From contig JBOGVA010000031.1 of NCBI GenBank assembly GCA_050692195.1, forward strand, positions 1-37,772: a DNA stretch of 37,772 bases. The letters run 5' to 3'. The notes below the pieces were generated by a model. It worked only from the letters and a program-made list of their open reading frames with translations, was not told the DNA's origin and did no database searches. The translations under genes were made by a program, and so were the position numbers. Every line of letters starts with the position of its first letter. Within the stretch, counting starts at the first letter, position 1. Positions 7,009 to 15,021 of this stretch are shown here, piece after piece. The DNA comes from JBOGVA01 sp050692195. Its GTDB lineage: Bacteria > Actinomycetota > UBA4738.

Positions 7009-7048
7009 CCGCGAGCCTGAGACCAGCCCACGTGGCTCACGCTCGCGG
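7009..7048 (+). other. Long GC-rich hairpin between the ECF41 and PucR genes
   Basis: Bases 7009-7021 pair with 7036-7048 over 13 positions with a single mismatch. The 14-base loop (7022-7035) has a further CCA/TGG pairing inside it. No T-tract follows. It could end the sigma transcript or serve a regulatory role upstream of the PucR gene. The rest of the 250-base gap (6901-7150) holds the short hairpin at 6907 and the operator/promoter at 7127-7150, and nothing else recognised. Confidence 0.4.
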
Positions 7049-7126
7049 AGAAGGGGCTGATGGCGGAGACCGAGGCGGAAGGGGTCGCGCCCTTCACGGG
7101 AAGGACGGCGCGGGCCGCTCCACTCT

Positions 7127-7143
7127 TTGTACGAACCGTACAA
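7127..7143 (+). promoter_or_regulatory. Perfect inverted repeat overlapping the PucR promoter (putative autoregulatory operator)
   Basis: TTGTACG-AAC-CGTACAA is a perfect seven-base inverted repeat with a three-base centre. Its right arm overlaps TACAAT (7139-7144), a good -10 hexamer six bases before the GTG at 7151, so the transcript is probably leaderless. No clear -35 is visible. A protein bound here would block the promoter, which fits negative autoregulation by the PucR protein encoded immediately downstream. Related sites lie at 5273, 9585, 13746 and 17980. Confidence 0.6.
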
Positions 7144-7150
7144 TTCCGAC

Positions 7151-8719
7151 GTGGGCGTGACCGTTGGGGAGGTCCTTCGAAGGTCCGGCCTGGACCTCAG
7201 GCTCATCGCCGGCACACGAGGGCTGGCGAACCCTATCCGATGGGTTCACGTGAGCGAGCTCGAGGACCCTACTCCATGGCTGAAGGGCGGCGAGCTGCTC
7301 CTCACGACCGGAATGGGCGTAGGAAGGTCTGCGGCGAGCCAGCGAGCCTACTTGCACCGACTGAGCAAGGCCGGCCTGGCGGGGCTGGGGTTCGGGACGG
7401 GCTTCTCGTTCCGTTCCGTGCCCCGTGCCCTCCGGGAGGCGGCCGATCGGGCGTCGTTCCCGCTGTTCGATGTCCCGTACCCCGTCCCATTCATCGCCAT
7501 CACGGAGGCCGTATTCACCCGGCTGGCCGCCGAGCAATACGACCTTCTTTCGCGATCGCTGGAGGCCGAGCACTCGCTGACCCGGGCCGTCCTGGAAGGA
7601 AAGGGGACCGACGGCATCCTGAGGGCACTCACGAAGGCGACCCGCGGATGGGCGGTGCTGCTCGACCTGCATGGCGTCGTGGTGGGGAGCGCACCTGCCA
7701 CCGCGCAGCAGTATGTCTCCCTGCTTCGGTCGGAGCTGCAATCGCCTCGGGCGGAGGGGTTGCGGTTCAGCCTTTCGATGGTCGAGCTGGGACACCACAT
7801 ATCGATCCAGCCGGTGATCGTGCAGGGTCGAGTGGAGGCGTTCCTGGCGGTGGGGAAGCGAGAGGCCCCCACGCAATTCGATCGAATCGTGTCCAGCCAC
7901 GCGATGGCCCTCCTGGCGCTGGACCTGGCCAAGGCGAGGGCCGTGTCGAATGCAGAGAGGCGCCTGAAGGGCGACCTGCTCGACCAGATCCTGCGGGGGG
8001 CCCTCCCCGTGGGTGAGGCCCGCCATGCCCTGGAGCGGCTCGGCTTCGATCTGTCCCGGCCCGTGGCTGTTGTGGTGTTCTCGGGCGAGCCCCCCGAGGC
8101 TCTGGTCACGGCCTGCGAGGAGGTGCTCTCCCGGCAAGATTGGGCCTTCCTCGTCTCTCCCCGCGATGATGCCGTGCTGGCCGTTCTCCAGCCGGATGGT
8201 CCCGGCTTCCTGGCCGCCCTGCGGGCCGCGGTGGCCGGCCGCTCGGCCGAGACCGTGCTGGCGGGGGCGGGGAGCCTCGTCCCGTTCGAGGAGCTGCTCC
8301 AGGGAGCTCGGGAGGCGGGCTACGCGCTTCAGCTTTGCCGGACGGAGGGGCGATCGCAGGCGGAGTTCGCCGACCTGGGGACCTATCAGCTTCTGCTCTC
8401 CCTCCAAGATCCCGAGGCGGTTCGAGCCTTCGCCGACAGCGTCCTGGCGCCCCTCGACCGATACGACGGATCCCATGGCGGTGAGCTCTTGGCATCCCTG
8501 CGGGCATTCCTCGACCGGAACGCGAGGTGGGAATCGGCCGCCAAGGAGCTGTTCGTGCACCGGCACACCTTGCGGTACCGGATGCGCAAGGTGGAGGAGC
8601 TCACCGGGCGGGACCTGTCCTCGGCGCGTGACCGGATGGAGTTCTTCCTCGCGCTGCGGGCGCGGGACCTGCTGGCGTCAAGCGAGCCAGACGGCCAGTC
8701 CCTGGCCAGAGATCGTTGA
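7151..8719 (+). CDS. PucR-family transcriptional regulator
   Basis: This 522-residue protein has the full PucR architecture. The N-terminal PurC-like ligand domain (about 1-125) shows RWVHVSELEDPTPWLKGGELLLTTG. A middle region and CdaR/GGDEF-like domain (about 270-390) follow. The C-terminal HTH_30 (about 455-515) shows ESAAKELFVHRHTLRYRMRKVEELTGRDL. Family members sense small nitrogen compounds (purines, sugar acids, GABA, polyamines) and control their catabolic genes. GTG 7151 directly follows a -10-like TACAAT; GTG 7157 is an alternative. The position between gabT and the GABA/polyamine genes, and the shared TTGTACG sites, make it the likely local regulator. The ligand is unknown. Confidence 0.9.
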   Translation: MGVTVGEVLRRSGLDLRLIAGTRGLANPIRWVHVSELEDPTPWLKGGELLLTTGMGVGRSAASQRAYLHRLSKAGLAGLGFGTGFSFRSVPRALREAADRASFPLFDVPYPVPFIAITEAVFTRLAAEQYDLLSRSLEAEHSLTRAVLEGKGTDGILRALTKATRGWAVLLDLHGVVVGSAPATAQQYVSLLRSELQSPRAEGLRFSLSMVELGHHISIQPVIVQGRVEAFLAVGKREAPTQFDRIVSSHAMALLALDLAKARAVSNAERRLKGDLLDQILRGALPVGEARHALERLGFDLSRPVAVVVFSGEPPEALVTACEEVLSRQDWAFLVSPRDDAVLAVLQPDGPGFLAALRAAVAGRSAETVLAGAGSLVPFEELLQGAREAGYALQLCRTEGRSQAEFADLGTYQLLLSLQDPEAVRAFADSVLAPLDRYDGSHGGELLASLRAFLDRNARWESAAKELFVHRHTLRYRMRKVEELTGRDLSSARDRMEFFLALRARDLLASSEPDGQSLARDR

Positions 8720-8765
8720 AATCGGCCTCCACGGGGCTAGAGTCAGGCCAGAAGGCACGCGCGAA

Positions 8766-8781
8766 GGGGAACCCGTTCCCC
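8766..8781 (+). other. Perfect inverted repeat upstream of the DivIVA-like gene
   Basis: GGGGAAC-CC-GTTCCCC is a 16-base sequence with seven-base arms, 46 bases after the PucR stop and 33 before the DivIVA-like start. It lacks a T-tract and the two-base loop is too small for a good hairpin, so a protein-binding site is as likely as a terminator. Confidence 0.3.
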
Positions 8782-8814
8782 GCCGTCCCCAAGAGATCCA
8801 AAAGGAGGTCCCTC

Positions 8815-9525
8815 ATGTCGACGGCCGACCTTGACCTCTTCGGCCCTCCCGAGGCCCAGGCGGAGCCCTACCCTCGGTTCAGCACCGTGCTCAGGGGTTT
8901 CGATCCCGACCAGGTCCGCGAGTACGTCGCACAGCTGCTGACCAGGATCGATGAGCTGGAGACGGAACTGCGCGAGGCGGAGGTGGACCGTGACGCAGCC
9001 AGACGTCGGTACGCCGCCGCCAGGCAGGACGCTTACGCGCAGGTGGCCGGCCAGCTCGCCGACCTTCTCCGGGCGGCCGACCAGCAGGCGGACAAGCTTC
9101 GCCGGGAAGCCGAAGAGGACGCCGCCCGGCAAGTGAACGAGGCGCGGCAGCTGGCAGAACAGATCCAGCGGGAGGCCGAGGACGAGGCCGACCGGTTGCG
9201 CAGAGAAGGGGAGGAAGCTCTGCGGCGGGCAAGGGCGGAGACCGACCGAGTCCTCGGTGGATTGACTTCGCGCCGCGAGGAGCTCCTGGAAGACCTCCAG
9301 TCAACCCGCGACCACCTGGGGACGGTCCTCGATCAGCTGGACGGGGCCATCGCCACGGAGGGAGAGCCTCAGGAGGTCGACGTCGCGGCGGAGGGGCCCG
9401 CCGAGGCCGGCAAGCTTCCGACGGACCTCCACGCCGACGACCTCCTCGACCTGAGCGAGGGGTTCGACCTGGTGCTCCCGGACTTCCTCAAGGTGGAGGA
9501 TCGCCCCGAGGAAGACGCCTCCTGA
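8815..9525 (+). CDS. DivIVA-domain coiled-coil protein
   Basis: This 236-residue protein has a DivIVA-like N-terminal segment at about 20-50 (TVLRGFDPDQVREYVAQLL). A long, highly charged coiled coil (about 40-195, rich in Arg, Glu and Ala, with phrases such as QADKLRREAEEDAARQ) and an acidic C-terminus follow. DivIVA/Wag31-type proteins mark curved membranes and organise polar growth or division in actinobacteria. ATG 8815 is chosen because AAGGAGG lies eight bases upstream; the frame before it has no domain. It sits between the PucR gene and patD on the same strand, though its function has no evident link to amine catabolism. It may be an SepIVA/Wag31-like paralogue. Confidence 0.75.
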   Translation: MSTADLDLFGPPEAQAEPYPRFSTVLRGFDPDQVREYVAQLLTRIDELETELREAEVDRDAARRRYAAARQDAYAQVAGQLADLLRAADQQADKLRREAEEDAARQVNEARQLAEQIQREAEDEADRLRREGEEALRRARAETDRVLGGLTSRREELLEDLQSTRDHLGTVLDQLDGAIATEGEPQEVDVAAEGPAEAGKLPTDLHADDLLDLSEGFDLVLPDFLKVEDRPEEDAS

Positions 9526-9584
9526 TCGAGCTGTTGCTCCGCTGCTCCGTCTGAACGAGGGTTCGCCCAGCCCGGATGCATGGG

Positions 9585-9601
9585 TTGTCCCCACCGTACA
9601 A
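9585..9601 (+). promoter_or_regulatory. Candidate PucR-type operator upstream of patD
   Basis: TTGTCCC-CAC-CGTACAA has the same arm and spacer lengths as the repeat at 7127-7143. The right arm is identical and the left arm matches five of seven bases. It lies about 90 bases upstream of the patD start, a spacing similar to that at gabT. Confidence 0.5.
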
Positions 9602-9689
9602 GCGCGGCTCCTCGCCTCGGCGCTTTCGCGCCTGCACGGCCCGGGCGTAGGGAATAGCCTTGATTCTCACGGGGATCTGGAGGCTCTAG

Positions 9690-11135
9690 ATGGCGACGGC
9701 AGTCAGGCAGCACCGCATCTTCATCGGCGGCGAGTGGGTCGACAGCGCGGGGGACGGCATTCAGCAGGTCCTGAACCCCGCCACAGGAGAGACCATCGCC
9801 GAGGTGCCCAAGGGCACCGCAGAGGATGTCGAGCGCGCGGTGAAGGCCGCACGGAAGGCGTTCGACGAGACCTGGTCGGACACCACGCCGGGTGAGCGCA
9901 GCCAGATGCTGCTCAAGCTGGCCGAAGCCATCGAGGCCAATGCAGAAGAGTTCGCCCGGCTCGAGTCCCAGAACGTGGGAAAGCCCATCAAGCAGGCGAC
10001 GAACGAGGAGATGCCGATCATCGCCTCCGACGTGCGGTTCTTCGCCGGCGCAGCCCGGGTGCTGGAGGGTAAGTCCACCGGCGAATATATGAAGGGGTAC
10101 ACGAGCTGGATACGCCGCGAACCCATCGGTGTCGTCGGTTCCATCGCGCCCTGGAACTATCCCCTGTGGATGGCAATCTGGAAGATCGCGCCGGCGCTCG
10201 CCGCCGGAAACTCCGTGGTGCTCAAGCCCTCCGAGTGGACTCCGCTCACGGCCCTTCGCTTGGCCGAGCTGGCCGCCGAGATCTTGCCTCCTGGGGTCCT
10301 GAACGTGATCACGGGCGACGGCGTCCCCGTGGGCGCGGCGATCGTCTCCCATGGCGACGTCGACATGGTGTCGCTGACCGGCGACGTGTCCACCGGGAAG
10401 GAAGTGGCCAGGGCAGCCGCGGACACTCTGAAGCGGGTGCACCTGGAGCTGGGCGGGAAGGCCCCGGTGCTCGTCTTCGACGACGCCGATCTGGAGACTG
10501 TGGTGGAGTGGGTGAAGGTCGGTGCCACCTTCAACTCCGGCCAGGACTGCACCGCAGCTACCAGATTGATCGCCGGGGGAAAGATCTACGAGGACCTGCT
10601 GTCGTCGTTGGTGCCGGCGTTCGAATCCGTGAACGTTGGCGATCCCTCCAGCGAGGACACCGACATGGGCTCGCTGGTGGCAGACGAGCACCTGGAGCGG
10701 GTGCGCGGGTTCGTGGATCGGGCCCGGGAGGCCGGGGCGACGGTGGTGACCGGTGGGGAGCCGATCGACCGGCCTGGGTTCTGGTACAAGCCGAGCATCG
10801 TGGCCGACGTCCGGCAGGACTCCGAGATCGTCCAGCGAGAGGTGTTCGGCCCGGTGGTGAGTGTCCAGCGCTTCGATGGGGACGACCAGGCCATCGAGTG
10901 GGCCAACGGGGTCCCGTACGGCCTGGCCGCCTCGGTGTTCACGACCGACCTCAAGCGAGCCCTGAACGCCTCGCGCAAGCTGAAGTTCGGCACGGTGTGG
11001 ATCAACTGCCACATCCTGCTGGTGAGCGAGATGCCCCACGGCGGGTACCGGGGGAGCGGGTACGGCAAGGACCTATCGACGTACTCGCTCGAGGAGTACA
11101 CGAACATCAAGCACGTCATGGCCGCGATCGAGTGA
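9690..11135 (+). CDS. patD: Gamma-aminobutyraldehyde dehydrogenase (PatD-like)
   Basis: This 481-residue NAD(P)-dependent aldehyde dehydrogenase has PWNYPLWMA (N156), SLTGDVSTGK, HLELGGKAP (general base E253) and FNSGQDCTAATR (nucleophile C287). The blocks NVGKPIKQA, RFFAGAARVLEG, GEYMKGYTSWIRREPIGVVG and ELGGKAPVLVF match the PatD/YdcW group, which oxidises 4-aminobutyraldehyde to GABA in putrescine breakdown; related enzymes use 3-aminopropanal or 5-aminopentanal. ATG 9690 has GGAGG six bases upstream. The second aldehyde dehydrogenase gene begins six bases after its stop, so the two form an operon. A TTGTACG-type site lies about 90 bases upstream. Confidence 0.88.
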   Translation: MATAVRQHRIFIGGEWVDSAGDGIQQVLNPATGETIAEVPKGTAEDVERAVKAARKAFDETWSDTTPGERSQMLLKLAEAIEANAEEFARLESQNVGKPIKQATNEEMPIIASDVRFFAGAARVLEGKSTGEYMKGYTSWIRREPIGVVGSIAPWNYPLWMAIWKIAPALAAGNSVVLKPSEWTPLTALRLAELAAEILPPGVLNVITGDGVPVGAAIVSHGDVDMVSLTGDVSTGKEVARAAADTLKRVHLELGGKAPVLVFDDADLETVVEWVKVGATFNSGQDCTAATRLIAGGKIYEDLLSSLVPAFESVNVGDPSSEDTDMGSLVADEHLERVRGFVDRAREAGATVVTGGEPIDRPGFWYKPSIVADVRQDSEIVQREVFGPVVSVQRFDGDDQAIEWANGVPYGLAASVFTTDLKRALNASRKLKFGTVWINCHILLVSEMPHGGYRGSGYGKDLSTYSLEEYTNIKHVMAAIE

Positions 11136-11140
11136 TCGCG

Positions 11141-12565
11141 ATGACGGCCAGGCCCTTCTACGTCGCCGGGGAGTGGAAGAGCGGCGAGCGCACGCTCGAC
11201 GTCAAGAGTCCCTACGACGGGAGCGTCGTGGCGACGCTGGGCGTGCCCACGGACCGGGATGTCGAGGAGGCCGTGTCGAAGGCAGTGACCACGTTCCAAG
11301 AATCGCGCCACCTCCCCACCCACGCTCGGTCGGAGGCGCTCATGCACATCTCCCGGCGGATCGCCGAACGGGTGGATGAGCTGGCGGAGATCGTGGCCCG
11401 GGAGGGAGGCAAGCCGTTCAAGTGGTCCAAGGTCGAGGTGAACAGGGCCATCTCGACCTTTCGCTGGGCGGCGGAGGAGACCCGGAGGATGAACGGCGAG
11501 TTCCTCCTTCTCGACACCGAGCCCAGCCTGGGGAGCCGGGCCGGGATCGTCCGGCGGTTCCCGCTCGGCCCGGTCCTCGGCATCACTCCCTTCAACTTCC
11601 CCGTCAACCTGGTGGCGCACAAGGTCGCGCCGGCTCTGGCCGTAGGGGCTCCCATCGTGGTGAAGCCGGCAGGAGCCACGCCGCTCGGAGCCCTGGCCCT
11701 GGCCGAGCTCTTCGACGAGACGGAACTGCCAAAGGGCATGCTCTCGGTCCTTCCGATCTCGAGCGACCGGGCCGAGAACCTGGTCCGGGATCCGCGGTTC
11801 AAGAAGCTCTCGTTCACGGGCTCGGGGGTCGGATGGAGGCTCAAGGGACTCGATCCGAAGAAGCACGTGACGCTAGAGCTCGGGGGAAACGCCGGCGCGA
11901 TCGTGCACTCCGACGCCGATCTGGACCACGCCGCCGCCCGGGTCGCCTTCGGGGGCTATTACCAGGCCGGGCAGTCGTGCATCGCCGTCCAGCGAGTGCT
12001 GATCCAGTCCGAGGTGTACGACGATTTCGTGGTGCGCTTCGTGAAGCAGGTGGAGAGCTTGAAGGTCGGAGACCCTCTCGACCCGACCGTTGACGTCGGG
12101 CCCGTCATCGACTCAGGAGCACTGGACCGGATCGACACCTGGGTGAAGGAGGCGGTGGAGCAGGGGGCCGAGATCCTGACCGGGGGCCGGCGCGAGGACC
12201 CCTTCTACTCCCCGACGATCCTGGCCAACACGACGCCCGAGATGAAGGTTCGCTGCGAAGAAGTGTTCGGTCCGGTCACCACGGTGCAGCCGTACCAGAC
12301 CTACGAGCAGGCCCTGGCCGAGGTGAACGACTCACCGTACGGCCTGCAGGCGGGCGTGTTCACCTCCTCGATCGAACGGGCCATGCTTGCCCACCGCGAG
12401 CTGGAGGTCGGGGGCATCATCATCAACGACGTCTCCGCCTTCCGCGCCGACCAGATGCCCTACGGCGGCTCGAAGGACTCCGGCTACGGACGCGAGGGCC
12501 TGCGCTATGCGATGGCGGAGATGACCGAGCCCCGGATCATGGTCCTGTCGCACGTTCCGCTCTAG
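11141..12565 (+). CDS. NAD(P)-dependent aldehyde dehydrogenase, probable semialdehyde dehydrogenase
   Basis: This 474-residue protein belongs to the aldehyde dehydrogenase superfamily. TPFNFPVNLVAHKVAPAL (N152) is the cofactor/oxyanion region, LSFTGSGVGW is the nucleotide site, TLELGGNAGAIV carries E246 and YYQAGQSCIAVQR carries catalytic C280. It resembles the lactaldehyde/succinate-semialdehyde dehydrogenase side of the family more than PatD. After PatD and GabT, the step needed is succinate semialdehyde (or glutarate semialdehyde) oxidation, so that role is inferred; aminoadipate semialdehyde is also possible given the neighbouring lysine-6-dehydrogenase-like gene. The ATG is six bases after patD. 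Its stop overlaps that of the convergent gene within one CTAG. Confidence 0.82.
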   Translation: MTARPFYVAGEWKSGERTLDVKSPYDGSVVATLGVPTDRDVEEAVSKAVTTFQESRHLPTHARSEALMHISRRIAERVDELAEIVAREGGKPFKWSKVEVNRAISTFRWAAEETRRMNGEFLLLDTEPSLGSRAGIVRRFPLGPVLGITPFNFPVNLVAHKVAPALAVGAPIVVKPAGATPLGALALAELFDETELPKGMLSVLPISSDRAENLVRDPRFKKLSFTGSGVGWRLKGLDPKKHVTLELGGNAGAIVHSDADLDHAAARVAFGGYYQAGQSCIAVQRVLIQSEVYDDFVVRFVKQVESLKVGDPLDPTVDVGPVIDSGALDRIDTWVKEAVEQGAEILTGGRREDPFYSPTILANTTPEMKVRCEEVFGPVTTVQPYQTYEQALAEVNDSPYGLQAGVFTSSIERAMLAHRELEVGGIIINDVSAFRADQMPYGGSKDSGYGREGLRYAMAEMTEPRIMVLSHVPL

Positions 12566-13710
12566 GGAACCTCCACCCTGTATGCGATCCCTCGCTCGGC
12601 GAGGCGGTCGAAGAACAGGTCCGGGTCGACAGCGACTTCCGGGGCGAACATGCCGGGCCCCTTCACCTCACCGGCCACGATCATCTGGGCCACGACCGAG
12701 GGAGGGATGCCCGTGTCGAGCGCTCCGCCACCGAGCCCCGCGTCCCGATCGGGCTCGATCACCGTTTCGGCCACGGCCGTGACCGGCTTTCCTTTGCGCT
12801 CTCCTTCCAGCACCACGCGTAGGCACTCAGTGTCCTCGGTGCCGGCGGCCTGGGGGAGGCGGAGCCCGAGAGTGGCCAGGACGTCCCGCGGGCGAACGCG
12901 TTGATCCCCCACCTGGATCGGGTCGGTTGAGGCGAGTCCGATGGCCGTGAGGAGCTTGAAACGCTCCATGAATCCCTCGTCGAAGGCGATCTTGAAGGTG
13001 ACCTCCTGAACTTCGGGGAAGGCCAGGGGAAGCGTGGCGATCTCCGAGTGAAGAGTGGTGTAGGCGCGCTGCCGTCCGATGGGCAGTGGGAAGTCGACAT
13101 CCTCGGGCTCGCCGAGGGGAGGCACTTCCATGAAGTCCCCGTCCCTGAACGCCATGGCCGGGAGGGTGAACTCGTCGAGGATCGTGTCCAGCGAGTAGGG
13201 GATGGGGAGGGGCAGGCTGTTCGCGGAGGGATCCATCGACCCGAGGCGGACGTGGATGGCGTGAACCGCCTCCAGCTCGCGAGCGCCGATCACGGCCAGG
13301 AGGTTGGTGATACCCGGGCTACCCCCGACGCAGGTCACGCCGGTCAGCCCGGCATCCCGGAACGGCTGGTCGTACTCGAGGACCCGGCGGGCAACGTGGA
13401 AGAGGCCTCCCAGGTCGACGTAGTTGCACCCGGCCTCCAGGCACGCTTCCGCGATCGTCGGATTGAGCCGGTAGGCGACCGAAGCGATGCAGACGTCGTG
13501 AGCTCGCACGATGTCGGGAAACCCGGCGGCGGAGACGTCGACGCCCGCTCCTCTGACCTCCGCTCGGCCCCTGGCTTCGGAGGCCACCCGCTTCGCCCTC
13601 TCGCCGTCCAGGTCGGCGACCGTCACCCCTTCCACGCCGCGCGACCGAGCCAGGTCGCGCACGATGACCCGCCCCATCGCTCCCGCACCCCCAACGACGA
13701 TCGCGCGCAC
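12562..13710 (-). CDS. Saccharopine dehydrogenase-family enzyme, L-lysine 6-dehydrogenase-like
   Basis: This 382-residue protein starts with a dinucleotide-binding fold (AIVVGGAGAMGRV) and continues with VTVADLDGERAKR, CNYVDLGGLFHVARRVLEYD, GVTCVGGSPGITNLLAV and RPRDVLATLGL. Length and these blocks agree well with L-lysine 6-dehydrogenase, which deaminates the epsilon-amino group to give 2-aminoadipate 6-semialdehyde (piperideine carboxylate). Carboxynorspermidine synthase and other saccharopine dehydrogenase relatives are alternatives, notable in a polyamine neighbourhood. GTG 13710 is chosen because the fold begins directly after it; the longer frame upstream is Arg/Pro noise. It is divergent from potA and tail to tail with the aldehyde dehydrogenase. 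Confidence 0.75.
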   Translation of the reverse strand: MRAIVVGGAGAMGRVIVRDLARSRGVEGVTVADLDGERAKRVASEARGRAEVRGAGVDVSAAGFPDIVRAHDVCIASVAYRLNPTIAEACLEAGCNYVDLGGLFHVARRVLEYDQPFRDAGLTGVTCVGGSPGITNLLAVIGARELEAVHAIHVRLGSMDPSANSLPLPIPYSLDTILDEFTLPAMAFRDGDFMEVPPLGEPEDVDFPLPIGRQRAYTTLHSEIATLPLAFPEVQEVTFKIAFDEGFMERFKLLTAIGLASTDPIQVGDQRVRPRDVLATLGLRLPQAAGTEDTECLRVVLEGERKGKPVTAVAETVIEPDRDAGLGGGALDTGIPPSVVAQMIVAGEVKGPGMFAPEVAVDPDLFFDRLAERGIAYRVEVP

Positions 13711-13745
13711 GGCGGCTAGTCTCCCGGGCGGCCGAAGGGCTCGGT

Positions 13746-13762
13746 GTGGCCTCCCTGTACAA
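13746..13762 (-). promoter_or_regulatory. Candidate PucR-type operator in the lysine dehydrogenase-like/potA divergent region
   Basis: On the minus strand the left arm is TTGTACA, six of seven bases identical to the TTGTACG arm, followed after three bases by a poor right arm (three of seven). It lies about 36 bases upstream of the GTG at 13710 and about 140 upstream of potA. The 189-base divergent gap (13711-13899) holds no other recognised element. Confidence 0.35.
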
Positions 13763-13899
13763 AGGGCGGACTCCCCTTTTGCCCGCCGGGCCGTCCCGCC
13801 CATCCTGGGATACGGGCTACGGTCACTGGCATTCCCCCTGATCGCGGCGGCGCATGGCAGAATCGAGCATCGCAACGAGCCTTGGCATGGTGAACGTCT

Positions 13900-15021
13900 G
13901 TGACTGAAGCAGATATCCGGCTGGATCGCGTGACCAAGCGCTTCGGGGACGTCACCGCCGTGGACGACCTAAGCGTGGGGATCGAACAAGGAGAGTTCTT
14001 CAGCCTCCTCGGGCCGTCCGGGTGCGGTAAGACCACGACGCTTCGCCTGATCGGGGGGTTCGAGGATCCCACGCAAGGCACGATCTACCTCAGGGGGAAG
14101 GACGTCACCCGCGTCCCCGCCTACCGTCGAAACGTCAACACGGTGTTCCAGTCGTATGCGCTGTTCCCTCACCTCAGGGTCTTCGAGAACGTGGCCTTCG
14201 GCCTCCGCCGGAAGAAGGTCGAGAAGCGGGAGATCGAACGTCGCGTGAAGGAGGCGCTCGTGCTGGTGGACCTGCCCGGGTTCGAGCGCCGCAAGCCATC
14301 CCAGCTCTCCGGCGGGCAGCGGCAACGGGTGGCGCTGGCCCGGGCCCTGGTGAACCGGCCGGAGGTCCTGCTCTTGGACGAGCCCCTGGGCGCTCTGGAT
14401 CTCAAGCTGCGCAAGCAGATGCAGCTCGAGCTGAAGGCAATCCAGCACGAGGTAGGGATCACCTTCCTCTACGTCACCCACGATCAGGAAGAAGCGATGA
14501 CGATGTCCAATCGGCTGGCCGTGATGCGGCACGGCAGGATCGAACAGATCGGTGGGCCCGAAGAGGTTTACGAGAACCCGGGGACGGAGTTCGTCGCCGG
14601 CTTCCTGGGGGCGTCGAATCTCCTCGACGCCCAGGTCGAGGAACGCGGGACCACGCTGAGCAAGGTCGTGCTTGCCGGCGGCACGGTCCTGTCGGTGCCG
14701 ACCGAGAGGCTCGACGGCGGGGATTCTGCTGTCAAGGTCGGCGTTCGTCCAGAGAAGATCCGCCTGGAGGCGGAAGGAGACGGCGTCTCGGCCGGGTGGA
14801 ACTGCGTGTCCGGCACACTCCGTGACTCCACGTTCGTCGGAGTGAGTCATCAATTCATGGTGGTGGGGCCAGGGGAGCGGCCGCTGACGGTGTACGCGCA
14901 GAACCTGGGCTCGGAGACGATGCCCGCCCAGGGGGCGCGGGTCCGTCTCCTGTGGCGGCCAGAGCACACGTTCGTCGTCCGACCGTCGGCCCCCCTTGCC
15001 GAGTGGGAGGAGGCACAGTGA
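13900..15021 (+). CDS. potA: Polyamine ABC transporter ATP-binding protein
   Basis: This 373-residue ABC ATPase has Walker A GPSGCGKTT, Q-loop VFQSYALFPH, signature LSGGQRQR, Walker B VLLLDEPLGALD and switch histidine YVTHDQEEAM. A C-terminal TOBE domain (about 240-360, VGVRPEKIRL and WRPEHTFVV) is typical of PotA-type importers. It energises uptake of putrescine/spermidine or related cations. The start is GTG 13900; no in-frame ATG and no strong ribosome site is visible near it. Its stop overlaps the GTG start of potD (GTGA), and the four transporter genes are tightly packed, so they form one operon. Confidence 0.92.
   Translation: MTEADIRLDRVTKRFGDVTAVDDLSVGIEQGEFFSLLGPSGCGKTTTLRLIGGFEDPTQGTIYLRGKDVTRVPAYRRNVNTVFQSYALFPHLRVFENVAFGLRRKKVEKREIERRVKEALVLVDLPGFERRKPSQLSGGQRQRVALARALVNRPEVLLLDEPLGALDLKLRKQMQLELKAIQHEVGITFLYVTHDQEEAMTMSNRLAVMRHGRIEQIGGPEEVYENPGTEFVAGFLGASNLLDAQVEERGTTLSKVVLAGGTVLSVPTERLDGGDSAVKVGVRPEKIRLEAEGDGVSAGWNCVSGTLRDSTFVGVSHQFMVVGPGERPLTVYAQNLGSETMPAQGARVRLLWRPEHTFVVRPSAPLAEWEEAQ

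Noticed and set aside
9369..11039. Large minus-strand open frame of over 550 codons opposite the DivIVA-like gene and patD
   Set aside because: It is a GC-rich antisense shadow of patD; no domain, signal or ribosome site supports it.
10166..11140. Long in-frame extension upstream of the second aldehyde dehydrogenase, overlapping patD
   Set aside because: Its translation is Arg/Gly-rich and without motifs, and patD occupies the same DNA in another frame with all catalytic residues. The dehydrogenase fold begins at ATG 11141.
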